A DNA stretch of 64,000 nucleotides from Chryseobacterium sp. (lineage in GTDB: Bacteria > Bacteroidota > Bacteroidia > Flavobacteriales > Weeksellaceae): positions 62,001 to 126,000 of the forward strand of contig JAITUA010000007.1 in assembly GCA_031286615.1 (NCBI GenBank). Direction: 5' to 3'. Made by a program: the position numbers and the translations under genes. This document shows positions 8,613-16,036 of the stretch, one piece after another. Each line of letters opens with the position of its first letter. Within the stretch, counting starts at the first letter, position 1. The notes beneath the pieces were generated by a model, which worked only from the letters and a program-made list of their open reading frames with translations, was not told the origin of the DNA and searched no databases.

Positions 8613-8870
8613 TTAAGGTTTAAGGATTTTAGCAATTGAGATGGCATCAGCTATGGTATCTTTACTGTAGATTTGAGTGATCCCTTGTGTTGTAGCTGCT
8701 TGCGTTACGATGTTGTGCTGATTTTGAGCAGTCATCGCATTTTCAAACATAATTCCTGTAGAATGAGCTGCAGATTGATACACGTTACTCAAAGCCATTG
8801 CAGGAGATTCTGCAACTACCTTTACGTTCGACTGTGTTACTGCATCTGTGATTTGTTCGTTAACTGGCAT
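8613..8870 (-). CDS. RebB family R-body protein, tandem copy 2
   Basis: An 85-residue RebB-like protein and the most divergent of the five. It has ENAMTAQNQHNIV in the core and SKDTIADAISIAKILKP at the C-terminus. The conserved STGIMFENA motif and the MPVNEQITDAVTQSNVKVV header are intact, so it should still fold and polymerise like the others. The differences cluster in the second half, which could give a subunit with a distinct role in ribbon assembly. That is inference. Confidence 0.85.
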   Translation of the reverse strand: MPVNEQITDAVTQSNVKVVAESPAMALSNVYQSAAHSTGIMFENAMTAQNQHNIVTQAATTQGITQIYSKDTIADAISIAKILKP

Positions 8871-8948
8871 AATGATATTGTTTATTTAGGTTAAAAAACG
8901 ACCGGATTTTCCGGCTGAGAATTACTTTTTATCAAAAAAGCTTAAAAA

Positions 8949-9206
8949 TTAAGGCTTGAGAATCTTAGCAATAGATACCGCATCTGCTACCGTATCCAGG
9001 CTATAGATCTGCAGAATACCCTGAGTGGTAGCTGCCTGGCCTAAAATGTTCTGTTGGTTTTGTGCATTCACTGCATTTTCAAACATAATTCCTGTAGAAT
9101 GTGCTGCAGATTGGTACACGTTGGCCAAAGCCATTGCAGGAGATTCTCCTACTACTTTCACGTTAGATTGCGTTACTGCGTCTGTGATTTGTTCATTAAC
9201 TGGCAT
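8949..9206 (-). CDS. RebB family R-body protein, tandem copy 1 (promoter-proximal)
   Basis: An 85-residue RebB-like protein, first of the five-gene array in the direction of transcription. It has VVGESPAMALANVYQ where the others have VVAESPA, and shares NILGQAATTQGILQ with copy 5. Upstream of its ATG is a leader unlike those of copies 2-5, with a small GAGATGTGATCTC palindrome at 9226-9238. The 462-base gap before the previous gene suggests that this copy has its own promoter. I could not identify a clear promoter box. Confidence 0.85.
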   Translation of the reverse strand: MPVNEQITDAVTQSNVKVVGESPAMALANVYQSAAHSTGIMFENAVNAQNQQNILGQAATTQGILQIYSLDTVADAVSIAKILKP

Positions 9207-9278
9207 AATTGTTTTTGTTTTTGTTGAGATGTGATCTCGGTTAATAATTATTGAGGTAAACTAGTTTTATATTTTATT

Positions 9279-9414
9279 TTAAACTCACTACAGATCCTGC
9301 AGATGAATGCATTTCAAAAGCATTGATATTAACAGGTAATAAGTGATTGGATCTGAAGGGTGGCTCTGAATACAATGGTTGAAACCTAATCTGTAAAATC
9401 TGCGTGAGTTTAAA
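9279..9414. repeat. Small inverted-repeat element within the 9207-9668 gap
   Basis: The left end TTTAAACTCACTACAGAT (from 9279) and the right end, whose reverse complement reads TTTAAACTCACGCAGAT (ending 9414), form imperfect terminal inverted repeats of about 27 bases around 80 bases. CAGAT occurs as a short direct repeat inside each arm. I recall similar CTCACGCAGATT-type intergenic repeats from flavobacteria, but did not search. The element carries no convincing gene; an open frame on the minus strand at 9288-9497 looks spurious. The rest of the 462-base gap shows no gene and probably holds the array promoter. Confidence 0.5.
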
Positions 9415-9668
9415 GCATATTTCCTGAGAAAAAGGATGTGGCTTTTATTTTTAATATCTGTCTTAAAAATAAATTTCTGCTGCGGGTATACTGGCAATGC
9501 TGGATTCTTTTGGGCTAAAGATGAATTCTGAATGATTGCTTCTGCACATAGACAGCATCTGAAAGACGGTGCAAAATAAATGTTGACCTGATTGTATATA
9601 TATTGAGGGCACCGGCTTTCATCTTTGCATCGAAATAAGCCACATCCGTAGTTTGGGTTGAGCTGAAA

Positions 9669-9896
9669 TTAAAAGCGTTCTTTCCTGATGGCATCCAGGT
9701 CTTTTATTTTCATATTCTTTGGACTCATTTTTTTTACTCCCATGACGTAGTTGCTGATGGCGGTCATGTTATTTCGTTGTTGGTTCAAGGCAGAATTGAT
9801 CTGCATTGCACCCGTAGAATGTGCACTTACCTGTGTTGAAATAGCGTTAGGTACAGCGGTAGACATTCCCATAATTATAGTATCAATTTCGTTCAT
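9669..9896 (-). CDS. Divergent RebB-like protein
   Basis: A 75-residue protein with a RebB-like core: VSAHSTGAMQINSALNQQRNN corresponds to the AHSTGIMFENAVNAQNQQN core of the array genes. The C-terminus is different and basic (KKMSPKNMKIKDLDAIRKERF). In known reb clusters, divergent small paralogues assist or cap R-body assembly, so an accessory or minor-subunit role is plausible. It lies 23 bases downstream of the coiled-coil protein gene and ends the upstream part of the operon before the inverted-repeat gap. Confidence 0.7.
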   Translation of the reverse strand: MNEIDTIIMGMSTAVPNAISTQVSAHSTGAMQINSALNQQRNNMTAISNYVMGVKKMSPKNMKIKDLDAIRKERF

Positions 9897-9919
9897 AATA
9901 TCTTTTGGTTTTGGTGTTT

Positions 9920-10303
9920 CTATGGACGGATATTACCAAATCTGGCACTCAGCTTATTCATTCTGTCCATTATTTTGAGCTCTTTCTCCTTTACCTTTGC
10001 CGTAGATGCCTCCTGAAGTCTTTTCAATTGTTCTTCGTAGTTCATCATGGGAGGATCAGTCTGGGCAGGGGTGGCAGTCTGTACCTGAGGAATTTCTTGC
10101 TGTTTCACGGCTTCTTCCAGCTTTTCCAGTAGTGGAGCCAGTGATTTCATCGTCTCTTTGATAGCTTTATCCCTGATATAAGTAATGATTTCATCTTCAT
10201 GTCTTAAAACAAAAGGCATGATTTCTTTTTCGATGATTTCAGGTTCCGCTAATGGGATCGGAGGTTTGTGAGCGGGTGTCTTCTTGCGGATTCTTCTGCG
10301 CAT
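9920..10303 (-). CDS. Hypothetical coiled-coil protein of the reb locus
   Basis: A 127-residue protein that I do not recognise. It starts very basic (MRRRIRKKTPAHKPP) and continues with a proline-rich stretch and two helical, charged segments (about 40-70 and 88-120) with heptad-like spacing. A proline/threonine linker separates them. No signal peptide or membrane segment is seen. It is placed between the 276-residue gene and a RebB-like gene with short gaps, so it is almost certainly co-expressed with reb genes. A scaffold or regulator of R-body assembly is a guess from context. Confidence 0.65.
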   Translation of the reverse strand: MRRRIRKKTPAHKPPIPLAEPEIIEKEIMPFVLRHEDEIITYIRDKAIKETMKSLAPLLEKLEEAVKQQEIPQVQTATPAQTDPPMMNYEEQLKRLQEASTAKVKEKELKIMDRMNKLSARFGNIRP

Positions 10304-10341
10304 AAGTACTTTTTTATAAAGTTGAAAAATGAGCGTTTACC

Positions 10342-11172
10342 TTACAGCAGATAATTAATAAATGCCGCTGCAGCTCTCCAGTCGTGGTTAATATCTTTTA
10401 CTACATTATAACCGGTTATCTCCAAAGCTATACACGCTGAAATAGCAGCAGCTGACAACATTTCTTTTAACTGATTGGGAGGAAGGGTAAGGATATAATC
10501 ATCCGGAATCACAGGAAGTCTGCCGTTGTTTGGAGGGTTTTCATTCACTACAATACTCAGGATTTCCTGGAAATAATGCGCAATCAGTTTAGAAGCCTGG
10601 AATTCCAGTTCTCTTTTTAACTCAATTATTTCTTCCTGGGTTACCAATTCGGAAATAGCAGCTACATCCACATCATGTACCGAATACTGGGCTTCTCCCG
10701 TATCAGATGGAGTGATCGTGATATCAGTTTTGAGAATCCACTTTGCTTTTTCAAGATTAATCGTAAGAAGTTTTGAATCAAGATCTGAAACTGCAATTTC
10801 ATTTAAGGTGGTAAAAGGTAAAATTCTCACATTACAATAAAAAGCTTTCGGATCATCCAGCTTCACCATGATTACGGCAATACCTGTAGATTTATCTTTA
10901 GGTTCCACTACAAAAGACTGAAAATAATTATATCTTTTATTTCCCCTGTTGATGCAGTTGACCACTCTTATGGAAGGCTGAATATTAATGTTTGAGGTCT
11001 GAAGATTAAATACAGCTCGCTCTGCATTATGATCCGTCTTTTTAACATCAGCATTCTTTGTGTCATAATAAGAAATATCACTGCTTCGGGTCAGGTAAAG
11101 TCGTTCATTTAAATCATTTAGATTTTCTAGATTTAAAATTTTGGCGGGTTTTGTTGTTGAAGAATAATTCAT
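10342..11172 (-). CDS. Hypothetical protein of the reb locus
   Basis: A 276-residue soluble protein with no recognised domain. The sequence is a mix of beta-rich segments in the first half (for example YFQSFVVEPKDKSTGIAVIMVKL) and helices in the second (ELKRELEFQASKLIAHYFQEIL). It ends in an aromatic, alanine-rich HDWRAAAAFINYLL tail. No signal peptide is seen. Its start overlaps the stop of the 62-residue gene by four bases, implying coupling. It is the largest protein of the operon and lacks RebB motifs, so it may be an accessory factor specific to this type of locus. Confidence 0.65.
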   Translation of the reverse strand: MNYSSTTKPAKILNLENLNDLNERLYLTRSSDISYYDTKNADVKKTDHNAERAVFNLQTSNINIQPSIRVVNCINRGNKRYNYFQSFVVEPKDKSTGIAVIMVKLDDPKAFYCNVRILPFTTLNEIAVSDLDSKLLTINLEKAKWILKTDITITPSDTGEAQYSVHDVDVAAISELVTQEEIIELKRELEFQASKLIAHYFQEILSIVVNENPPNNGRLPVIPDDYILTLPPNQLKEMLSAAAISACIALEITGYNVVKDINHDWRAAAAFINYLL

Positions 11173-11357
11173 CTTTTATTTATTTTAATTTTTTCAAGGA
11201 GTTGGCTTATTATTGTTTTTTTATTTCGGTTAACTTCAGGTTCTACTGAAGGAATTACTGCTTCCTTAATCTCTGGTTTTACGAGTGGCTGTGTCAGTTT
11301 TACTGACTTTAATACTAATTTTCCCCCATGATCAGCCGTGATAAAGCTTTTTCTCAT
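11169..11357 (-). CDS. Small hypothetical protein of the reb locus
   Basis: A 62-residue, lysine-rich protein with no recognised domain. The first half contains HGGKLVLKSVKLTQPLVKP, and the C-terminal third is a basic helix (KKTIISQLLEKIKINKR). It overlaps the following 276-residue gene by four bases and sits 38 bases after the 171-residue RebB-like gene. The tight packing supports a real gene despite its size. Function unknown. Confidence 0.5.
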   Translation of the reverse strand: MRKSFITADHGGKLVLKSVKLTQPLVKPEIKEAVIPSVEPEVNRNKKTIISQLLEKIKINKR

Positions 11358-11395
11358 ACCTTCCTTTTCTGATGAGACTTCTTCCGGAACCGGAT

Positions 11396-11911
11396 CTACC
11401 CGTTTTTTTTTTCGAGGTCTTCAGTCTCAGGAGAAACTTCCGTAAACGGGGGAGGAGAAGGAAGAGCAACTGGAACCGGAGGCGTGTTGACATTATAAAT
11501 AGTATTGGAAATTTTAGCTTTCACCTCAGCATATTCACTTACCATTTTGAATAAATCCTTCATCATTTCATTTCCTTTTCCTGCATCCTGGCCTTGCAGA
11601 TGCTCTGCCAGCTGAGTGGAGGTTTCCTTACTTCCCGGAGCCGGCCCGAAAGTTGTTCCATACGTCAGTAGATTATTGGCCAATCTGCTTAATGCAATCA
11701 AACCTACCTGCTCAAATCCTTTCAAAAAAGACTGTAAATCCTGAACCATCATTCCTGTAGACTGCTCTATCATTACTTTTGTCACTCCGGTCATTGGGGA
11801 AGCCTTAGGAGGGGCCAGTACCTCACTGTTCACAAATACTACAGCTTTCTCCGCCGGAGTGGTAGCATTTGCCGCCTGGGATTGTTGGGTTTCACTGTTG
11901 TTTTCACTCAT
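11396..11911 (-). CDS. RebB-related protein with extended tail
   Basis: A 171-residue protein. The middle part (about 38-95) resembles the RebB core in layout: TGVTKVMIEQSTGMMVQDLQ carries the STG-M pattern, followed by a helical segment ending in NNLLTYG. The N-terminus is alanine- and threonine-rich and disordered, and the C-terminal part is proline-rich and acidic (VPVALPSPPPFTE, ETEDLEKKNG). The size suggests a fusion of an R-body-like core with flexible tails, perhaps a nucleation or end-cap component. The family link is weaker than for the array genes. Confidence 0.6.
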   Translation of the reverse strand: MSENNSETQQSQAANATTPAEKAVVFVNSEVLAPPKASPMTGVTKVMIEQSTGMMVQDLQSFLKGFEQVGLIALSRLANNLLTYGTTFGPAPGSKETSTQLAEHLQGQDAGKGNEMMKDLFKMVSEYAEVKAKISNTIYNVNTPPVPVALPSPPPFTEVSPETEDLEKKNG

Positions 11912-11928
11912 GATCGTAAGGTTTTATA

Positions 11929-12144
11929 TTATCCTTTTAAAATTTTAATGGCATCTGCAACAATCGCAGGGTTGAGCTGGTTCAAGTTCTGCTGATTGGT
12001 TACAGAATTCTGAATGGAAATTCCACTGGCATGGGTGGCCATCTGGTAAAGCATACTCATAGCCTGTGCGGGAGACTCACCAAGTACGGTAACATTGGTC
12101 TGCGTTACCGCATCTGTAGTCTGGGTGTTTACTGTTTCTGCCAT
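11929..12144 (-). CDS. RebB family protein, first gene of the reb locus
   Basis: A 71-residue RebB-like protein. TTDAVTQTNVTVLGESPAQAM aligns with the header of the five array proteins, and HASGISIQNSVTNQQN with their STGIMFENAVNAQNQQN core. It lacks the TQAATTQG segment, so it is shorter by about 14 residues. It is the first gene of the leftward operon and lies 17 bases upstream of the 171-residue RebB-related gene. The divergent promoter region 12145-12636 precedes it. Known reb clusters also combine short and long RebB-like paralogues. Confidence 0.82.
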   Translation of the reverse strand: MAETVNTQTTDAVTQTNVTVLGESPAQAMSMLYQMATHASGISIQNSVTNQQNLNQLNPAIVADAIKILKG

Positions 12145-12636
12145 ATTCTGGTTTTAATGGGTTATTATTATTTTTATTTTCAAACATCTTTTTTCAAAGA
12201 CTTTCTTTCAACTCAACCTTAATAGTATTTCTTGATTAAGTCTTAACTGTGAGACTGTTGATCTCTTTTGTCTGATACAAATTTCATCAAACAAAATAAA
12301 TCTTCATTAAGGGAAAAAACTGAATTTTAAAAAATAAGGGAATTCTCCTATGAGTGAAATTTTTAGATAGAACATTGGATTTATTAAATAATAGAATCCG
12401 GAAAAATAGGCCAGCACCCATGAGTGTATCTAATAATAATCAATACATGATACACAAATACGTCATTCGCCAATACGGGTAAACCCTTAATTTTTGAAAA
12501 TGGGGCTTTCCCCTTTGATGAATTCTAATGCTTACGCAGAAATTTGTGATGCAAATATTTATATAAGTTTTAGGAAGAAACCCCTGAGTTTGTATGATAT
12601 ATTAAAAAATAAATAATTCAATGTAAATCTATTATT
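12145..12636. other. Divergent intergenic region between reb and two unknown genes, with a 7-bp inverted repeat
   Basis: No gene is seen in these 492 bases. It must hold the promoters for the leftward reb operon and for the rightward pair at 12637-14218. A perfect inverted repeat GTGTATC (12424-12430) and GATACAC (12449-12455), separated by 18 bases, lies near the middle and is a candidate shared operator. A tiny GGGGCTTTCCCC hairpin lies near 12501-12512. I could not assign promoter boxes with confidence. Confidence 0.45.
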
Positions 12637-13098
12637 ATGAAAAAGAGATACTTACAGCTTTTACTTTCCGCAGCAGGTACCACCTGGGTGGGAAGAAATG
12701 AATACCAACAATACAAAGCATTGTTAGATACCGACAGCGTAGACCAGACCGGACGGCTTGGTGCGATGCTTGCCACCAGAGACTTTCCACCTGATCAGGT
12801 GGGATATGGTGTTTATCCTTCCATTAGATTTATTCATATGGTATTTGGAAATATAGGGGAACAGAAAATTGGTGAAATATTCAATGATCCGGAAATGCAG
12901 GAAATGCTGAAACAGCCTGGAACTCATGAAAATCATCAAAATGTAGGAAATAAAGAACAAAAATACTGGCAAAGTAAATGGGAGGAAGAAAACCATCCCG
13001 GTCGTAAACTGATGGCAGGATTAGGTGCTGCATTTGATGGCAATTCCAGGGCATATATACAGAAAACCGCAGCTAATCTGCGGGATGGAAATTCATAA
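12637..13098 (+). CDS. Hypothetical protein, divergent from the reb operon
   Basis: A 153-residue protein that I do not recognise. It starts MKKRYLQLLLSAAGTTWVGRNEYQQY, which is only weakly hydrophobic and not a convincing signal peptide. The middle contains acidic and glutamine-rich stretches, and the C-terminus reads AGLGAAFDGNSRAYIQKTAANLRDG. It is followed 49 bases later by a 356-residue unknown gene in the same direction, so the two probably form an operon. The shared promoter region with the reb operon invites, but does not prove, a functional link. Confidence 0.6.
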   Translation: MKKRYLQLLLSAAGTTWVGRNEYQQYKALLDTDSVDQTGRLGAMLATRDFPPDQVGYGVYPSIRFIHMVFGNIGEQKIGEIFNDPEMQEMLKQPGTHENHQNVGNKEQKYWQSKWEEENHPGRKLMAGLGAAFDGNSRAYIQKTAANLRDGNS

Positions 13099-13147
13099 TA
13101 ATCAGGAAGTAAAGAATTTGTATCAATTAACTTAAAATAAACCAATT

Positions 13148-14218
13148 ATGAACATTATAAAAGAATACAATGATCTGTATTTCAGCTCCAAAGGAACGAA
13201 TGATAAAGCGAAGATAGGGGTCAGAATGAAAAATGGGAAAATAAAAAAAATGACTGTGCAGGAAGTTTTCAATACCTATTTCATCGGCAGCAGGGAAGGA
13301 GAAAGGAAAATGCTTGTAACATTACAGCAACTAGGGGCAGGTGTTAAAGATATTATTCAGGTGCTTGATATTTATAATACCGATTATCAGTCTGAAGTAG
13401 ATTATAAATTTAATCAGGATCAATGGGAAAGTGACGAAAATGAAAGAGTAAGAAAAGAAAAGTATGGCGATATCAGTGAAAAGGAATTTAACGATGTCAA
13501 TACAATTATTAGTGCTCAGGGACTTACAGCCTCTGTATATCGGGATCTGAGGCAGCTGTTTTTCTTTGAGAAATTTCACGAAAGAAAATTAACCATGGGA
13601 GATAAAGAAAAAGAGTTTATGCAGCAGCGATTGAATTCCTTCGAAAATATAGCAGAACATGAGCCTTACCTCAGCAAGATGATGATCTACAGGACAATGG
13701 GAGAAACCGAATTTAAAGGGATAAGCCACTGGGCTAAAAAACACAAGAGAATGGGTGGAGACATTAAAAGTTACCTTAGCTTCAGGCATCCGATGATGCT
13801 TGAAAATGTACCCAATGAGGAAGATATCCCCGATGATATCCCTGTTCAGAATCATTTGGGAGGCTACAGCCAGGCAAAAGAGTATGCAAAACCTGATGCC
13901 GGCTATAAATTTCTTTTACGCTTTACATTGAATAAAAATGCAAGAGAGTTATTAGGAAATCCGGAGCAGCTTGTTTTACAAAAAATATCAAAAAATGCTA
14001 CCACAGCAAAGATTAAATCATGGTTTGACAATCGTGACATGCAGGTTGAGGAGATAAAAAGTGGCGAAGCACACAAAGCAGGTAAGATAGGTCTTAAAAA
14101 TGAAAATAAAGGAGGAGAAGCATTAAGTATTTCATTGGGAAGAAACAAAGAAACACAGCGAGTATTTCAACGTTTGCTCAATAGAGTAGATCTTATTGAT
14201 GTGATTGCTCCCAGATAA
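13148..14218 (+). CDS. Hypothetical protein, partner of the preceding gene
   Basis: A 356-residue soluble, lysine- and glutamate-rich protein with no domain I recognise and no signal peptide. The first 230 residues look mainly helical (for example EKEFMQQRLNSFENIAEHEPYLS). The last 100 residues look different: YKFLLRFTLNKNARELL, then NENKGGEALSISLGRNKETQRVFQRLLNRVDLIDVIAPR. This could be a separate C-terminal domain, as in polymorphic toxins or exported effectors, but no catalytic motif is evident. The clean terminator after it marks the end of the two-gene unit. Confidence 0.6.
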   Translation: MNIIKEYNDLYFSSKGTNDKAKIGVRMKNGKIKKMTVQEVFNTYFIGSREGERKMLVTLQQLGAGVKDIIQVLDIYNTDYQSEVDYKFNQDQWESDENERVRKEKYGDISEKEFNDVNTIISAQGLTASVYRDLRQLFFFEKFHERKLTMGDKEKEFMQQRLNSFENIAEHEPYLSKMMIYRTMGETEFKGISHWAKKHKRMGGDIKSYLSFRHPMMLENVPNEEDIPDDIPVQNHLGGYSQAKEYAKPDAGYKFLLRFTLNKNARELLGNPEQLVLQKISKNATTAKIKSWFDNRDMQVEEIKSGEAHKAGKIGLKNENKGGEALSISLGRNKETQRVFQRLLNRVDLIDVIAPR

Positions 14219-14250
14219 ACTTTCAGAAAAGCCAGAAAATAAATAATCGA

Positions 14251-14283
14251 AAAACAGTCTTCTACGCAGAAGGCTGTTTTTTT
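14251..14283. terminator. Rho-independent terminator
   Basis: The stem AAAACAGTCTTCT (14251-14263) pairs with AGAAGGCTGTTTT (14268-14280), with one G-U pair, around an ACGC tetraloop. A seven-T run follows on the plus strand. It lies 32 bases after the 356-residue gene and 11 bases before the stop of the convergent CPBP gene, so it can act in both directions. Confidence 0.85.
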
Positions 14284-14293
14284 GACTATAATA

Positions 14294-15187
14294 TTATGCA
14301 GAAAGAAGAGTGTCTTCAGCGTCCTTTTCGGGCAATTCCTTTCTCTTTCTCCAAAAGAAATAAGCTACAACAGCAGTTGCAATGGGCAGAGCAATACCAA
14401 ATTCATCAATATAATAATTGGTGTTTCCCGTATCTACAGTAAGCGGTGTAAAAATAGACTGTATAAAAAGGTTGTGGCTGGCATGTAAAATAGCACCAGT
14501 CCATAAACTTCCGGATTTTAACCGCAGCCAGGTGAAAATAAAGCAGGAAGCAAATATCATTACCGTAAAACATAAAAGAGCCAGCCATTTCGGACCGCCC
14601 GTGTTATAATTGGAAAACAGAAGAAGAGGATAATGATAAATAGCCCATATGAGACCCATCCAAAGAGAGGTAACAGTATAAGAATTAATCTTAGCCAACT
14701 GCGGAGTAAGAAGACCCCGCCAGCCTATTTCCTCACCCAATGCCGAGCCCACAGAACGTACCATACCAAAGCTGCTCATCAGAATGATATACAGGATGAT
14801 GGTCTGACCATCAGAAAGATCCCATCCCATCCCTTTACCGGCTTCTGCTACAAATTCGTGATTATAAAATCCGCCAGCTCCACTCATCCAGATGATAAGG
14901 TAAGGAACCAAAGCGTAGACAATAGGAATGCAGTAAGCCATGATCTGGTATTTCGTAAGGCCCCATTTCCAGCCCAGGGAAGAAACAGGAATTTTCCGGA
15001 TACGGCAGGTAAGAAGTGCTGCAATAGCCGGACACCACATTACAATGGTAGCGTAAGATATGATTCCGCCGCCGAGCTTCCCGGTACGAATACACATATA
15101 ATAGACCGGAAGACAGAAAAGCAACGTAAGGCACAGGTAAGTGGCAATATTCTTCCTGATTTCGGATTTGGATATTGTATTTTCCAT
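14294..15187 (-). CDS. CPBP family intramembrane metalloprotease
   Basis: A 297-residue membrane protein with about eight hydrophobic segments. It has the three CPBP (CAAX protease and bacteriocin-processing) motifs: EEIGWRG with glutamates at about 152-153, IWAIYHYP with histidine about 185, and LHASHNLF near 240. These form the metal-dependent active site within the membrane. Bacterial members process lipidated or peptide substrates, or serve in bacteriocin self-immunity. The substrate is unknown here. It stands alone between the unknown reb-adjacent genes and the divergent XRE regulator. Confidence 0.9.
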   Translation of the reverse strand: MENTISKSEIRKNIATYLCLTLLFCLPVYYMCIRTGKLGGGIISYATIVMWCPAIAALLTCRIRKIPVSSLGWKWGLTKYQIMAYCIPIVYALVPYLIIWMSGAGGFYNHEFVAEAGKGMGWDLSDGQTIILYIILMSSFGMVRSVGSALGEEIGWRGLLTPQLAKINSYTVTSLWMGLIWAIYHYPLLLFSNYNTGGPKWLALLCFTVMIFASCFIFTWLRLKSGSLWTGAILHASHNLFIQSIFTPLTVDTGNTNYYIDEFGIALPIATAVVAYFFWRKRKELPEKDAEDTLLSA

Positions 15188-15376
15188 AAACTGATCTGGT
15201 GTTGAAGTTTATAAACAGTTGAAAAATAGAAAGTTATTTTTTAATAAAAGTACACTTATTTCTTATATGAATAATAATTTTCAGCACTATTCAATTTAAA
15301 AAAAGAGGTCTTCTGTTTTTAATAATGGAAAACTGTAAATTAGCCAAAATATTTTTTTTCCGAATTACCCCAGAAC

Positions 15377-15949
15377 ATGTCCAGACTAAAAGCGATACGA
15401 GAACAAAAAAATCTGACTCAGGAAGAACTGTCAGAAAAATCAAAAATTTCTGTAAGAACCATTCAGCGGATAGAATCCGGAACAGAACCTAAAGGACATA
15501 CTTTAAGAGCGCTGGCGCAGACTTTGGAAATAGAGGAATCCTTATTACTGCAGGAAGAAGCCATCATTTCCCAGAAAGATAATGAGGTAGAAACTGAAGT
15601 TGCAGAAGAATCTGAAACGGTCAATTACTCTTTGATTAAAATGATCAATCTATCTTCCCTATTATTTGTAGTAGTACCACCACTAAATATTCTGGCTCCC
15701 TTTCTGTTGATGTTTATTACGAAACAGAGAAACAGTCTTACCAAACAGATTATTTCTCTGCAGATGTTTTGGACTGCTATAGCACCCATTGTATTTATAC
15801 TTGGTATCTTTTTAAAGCTCGGAAAAGAGTTTACACTTATTCTGATGATCCTTATTGCACTATCCAATGTATTCATGATCCTTCGGAATGCTGCTGAGAT
15901 TGACCGTAAAAAGAAATTGTATTTTAAACTGAAATTCAGTATGTTATAA
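15377..15949 (+). CDS. XRE-family regulator with C-terminal membrane segments
   Basis: A 190-residue protein. The N-terminal 60 residues form a Cro/C1-type helix-turn-helix (LKAIREQKNLTQEELSEKS, with VRTIQRIESG for the recognition helix). A charged linker follows, then three hydrophobic stretches (about 86-175) of the kind found in DUF4870-like tails of small membrane proteins. Membrane-anchored XRE regulators of this form are frequent in Bacteroidetes. It is divergent from the CPBP gene, with 189 bases between them, and may regulate it. The signal is unknown. Confidence 0.85.
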   Translation: MSRLKAIREQKNLTQEELSEKSKISVRTIQRIESGTEPKGHTLRALAQTLEIEESLLLQEEAIISQKDNEVETEVAEESETVNYSLIKMINLSSLLFVVVPPLNILAPFLLMFITKQRNSLTKQIISLQMFWTAIAPIVFILGIFLKLGKEFTLILMILIALSNVFMILRNAAEIDRKKKLYFKLKFSML

Positions 15950-16036
15950 TTCTTGTCGTGGCTTTGTCGGGTTATTGTCGGGTTCATTTTTATTTGAAAA
16001 ACAAAATGAAATTGAATCTTTGTCAAAAAAATAACA

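Larger units (their letters stand above)
7586..9206 (-). repeat. Tandem array of five rebB-like genes, about 340-bp period, with a CCGG hairpin in each spacer
   Basis: Start codons are at 9206, 8870, 8531, 8191 and 7849, so the period is 336-342 bases. Each spacer, read on the minus strand, contains a small inverted repeat of the form CCGGAAAATCCGG or a variant, usually followed by a T-rich run. It then has an AACC(C)AAATAAACAAT-type leader before the next ATG. The spacers are at 7850-7933, 8192-8273, 8532-8612 and 8871-8948. The hairpins look like weak terminators or RNA-stabilising stems. Confidence 0.8.

Noticed and set aside
9288-9497. 69-residue open frame on the minus strand in the reb gap
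   Set aside because: It lies across the inverted-repeat element, has no family resemblance and no coding-like composition.
14633-15205. 190-residue open frame on the plus strand opposite the CPBP protease gene
   Set aside because: It is the shadow of a clear CPBP gene with all catalytic motifs; the plus-strand translation shows no domain and a composition typical of antisense frames.
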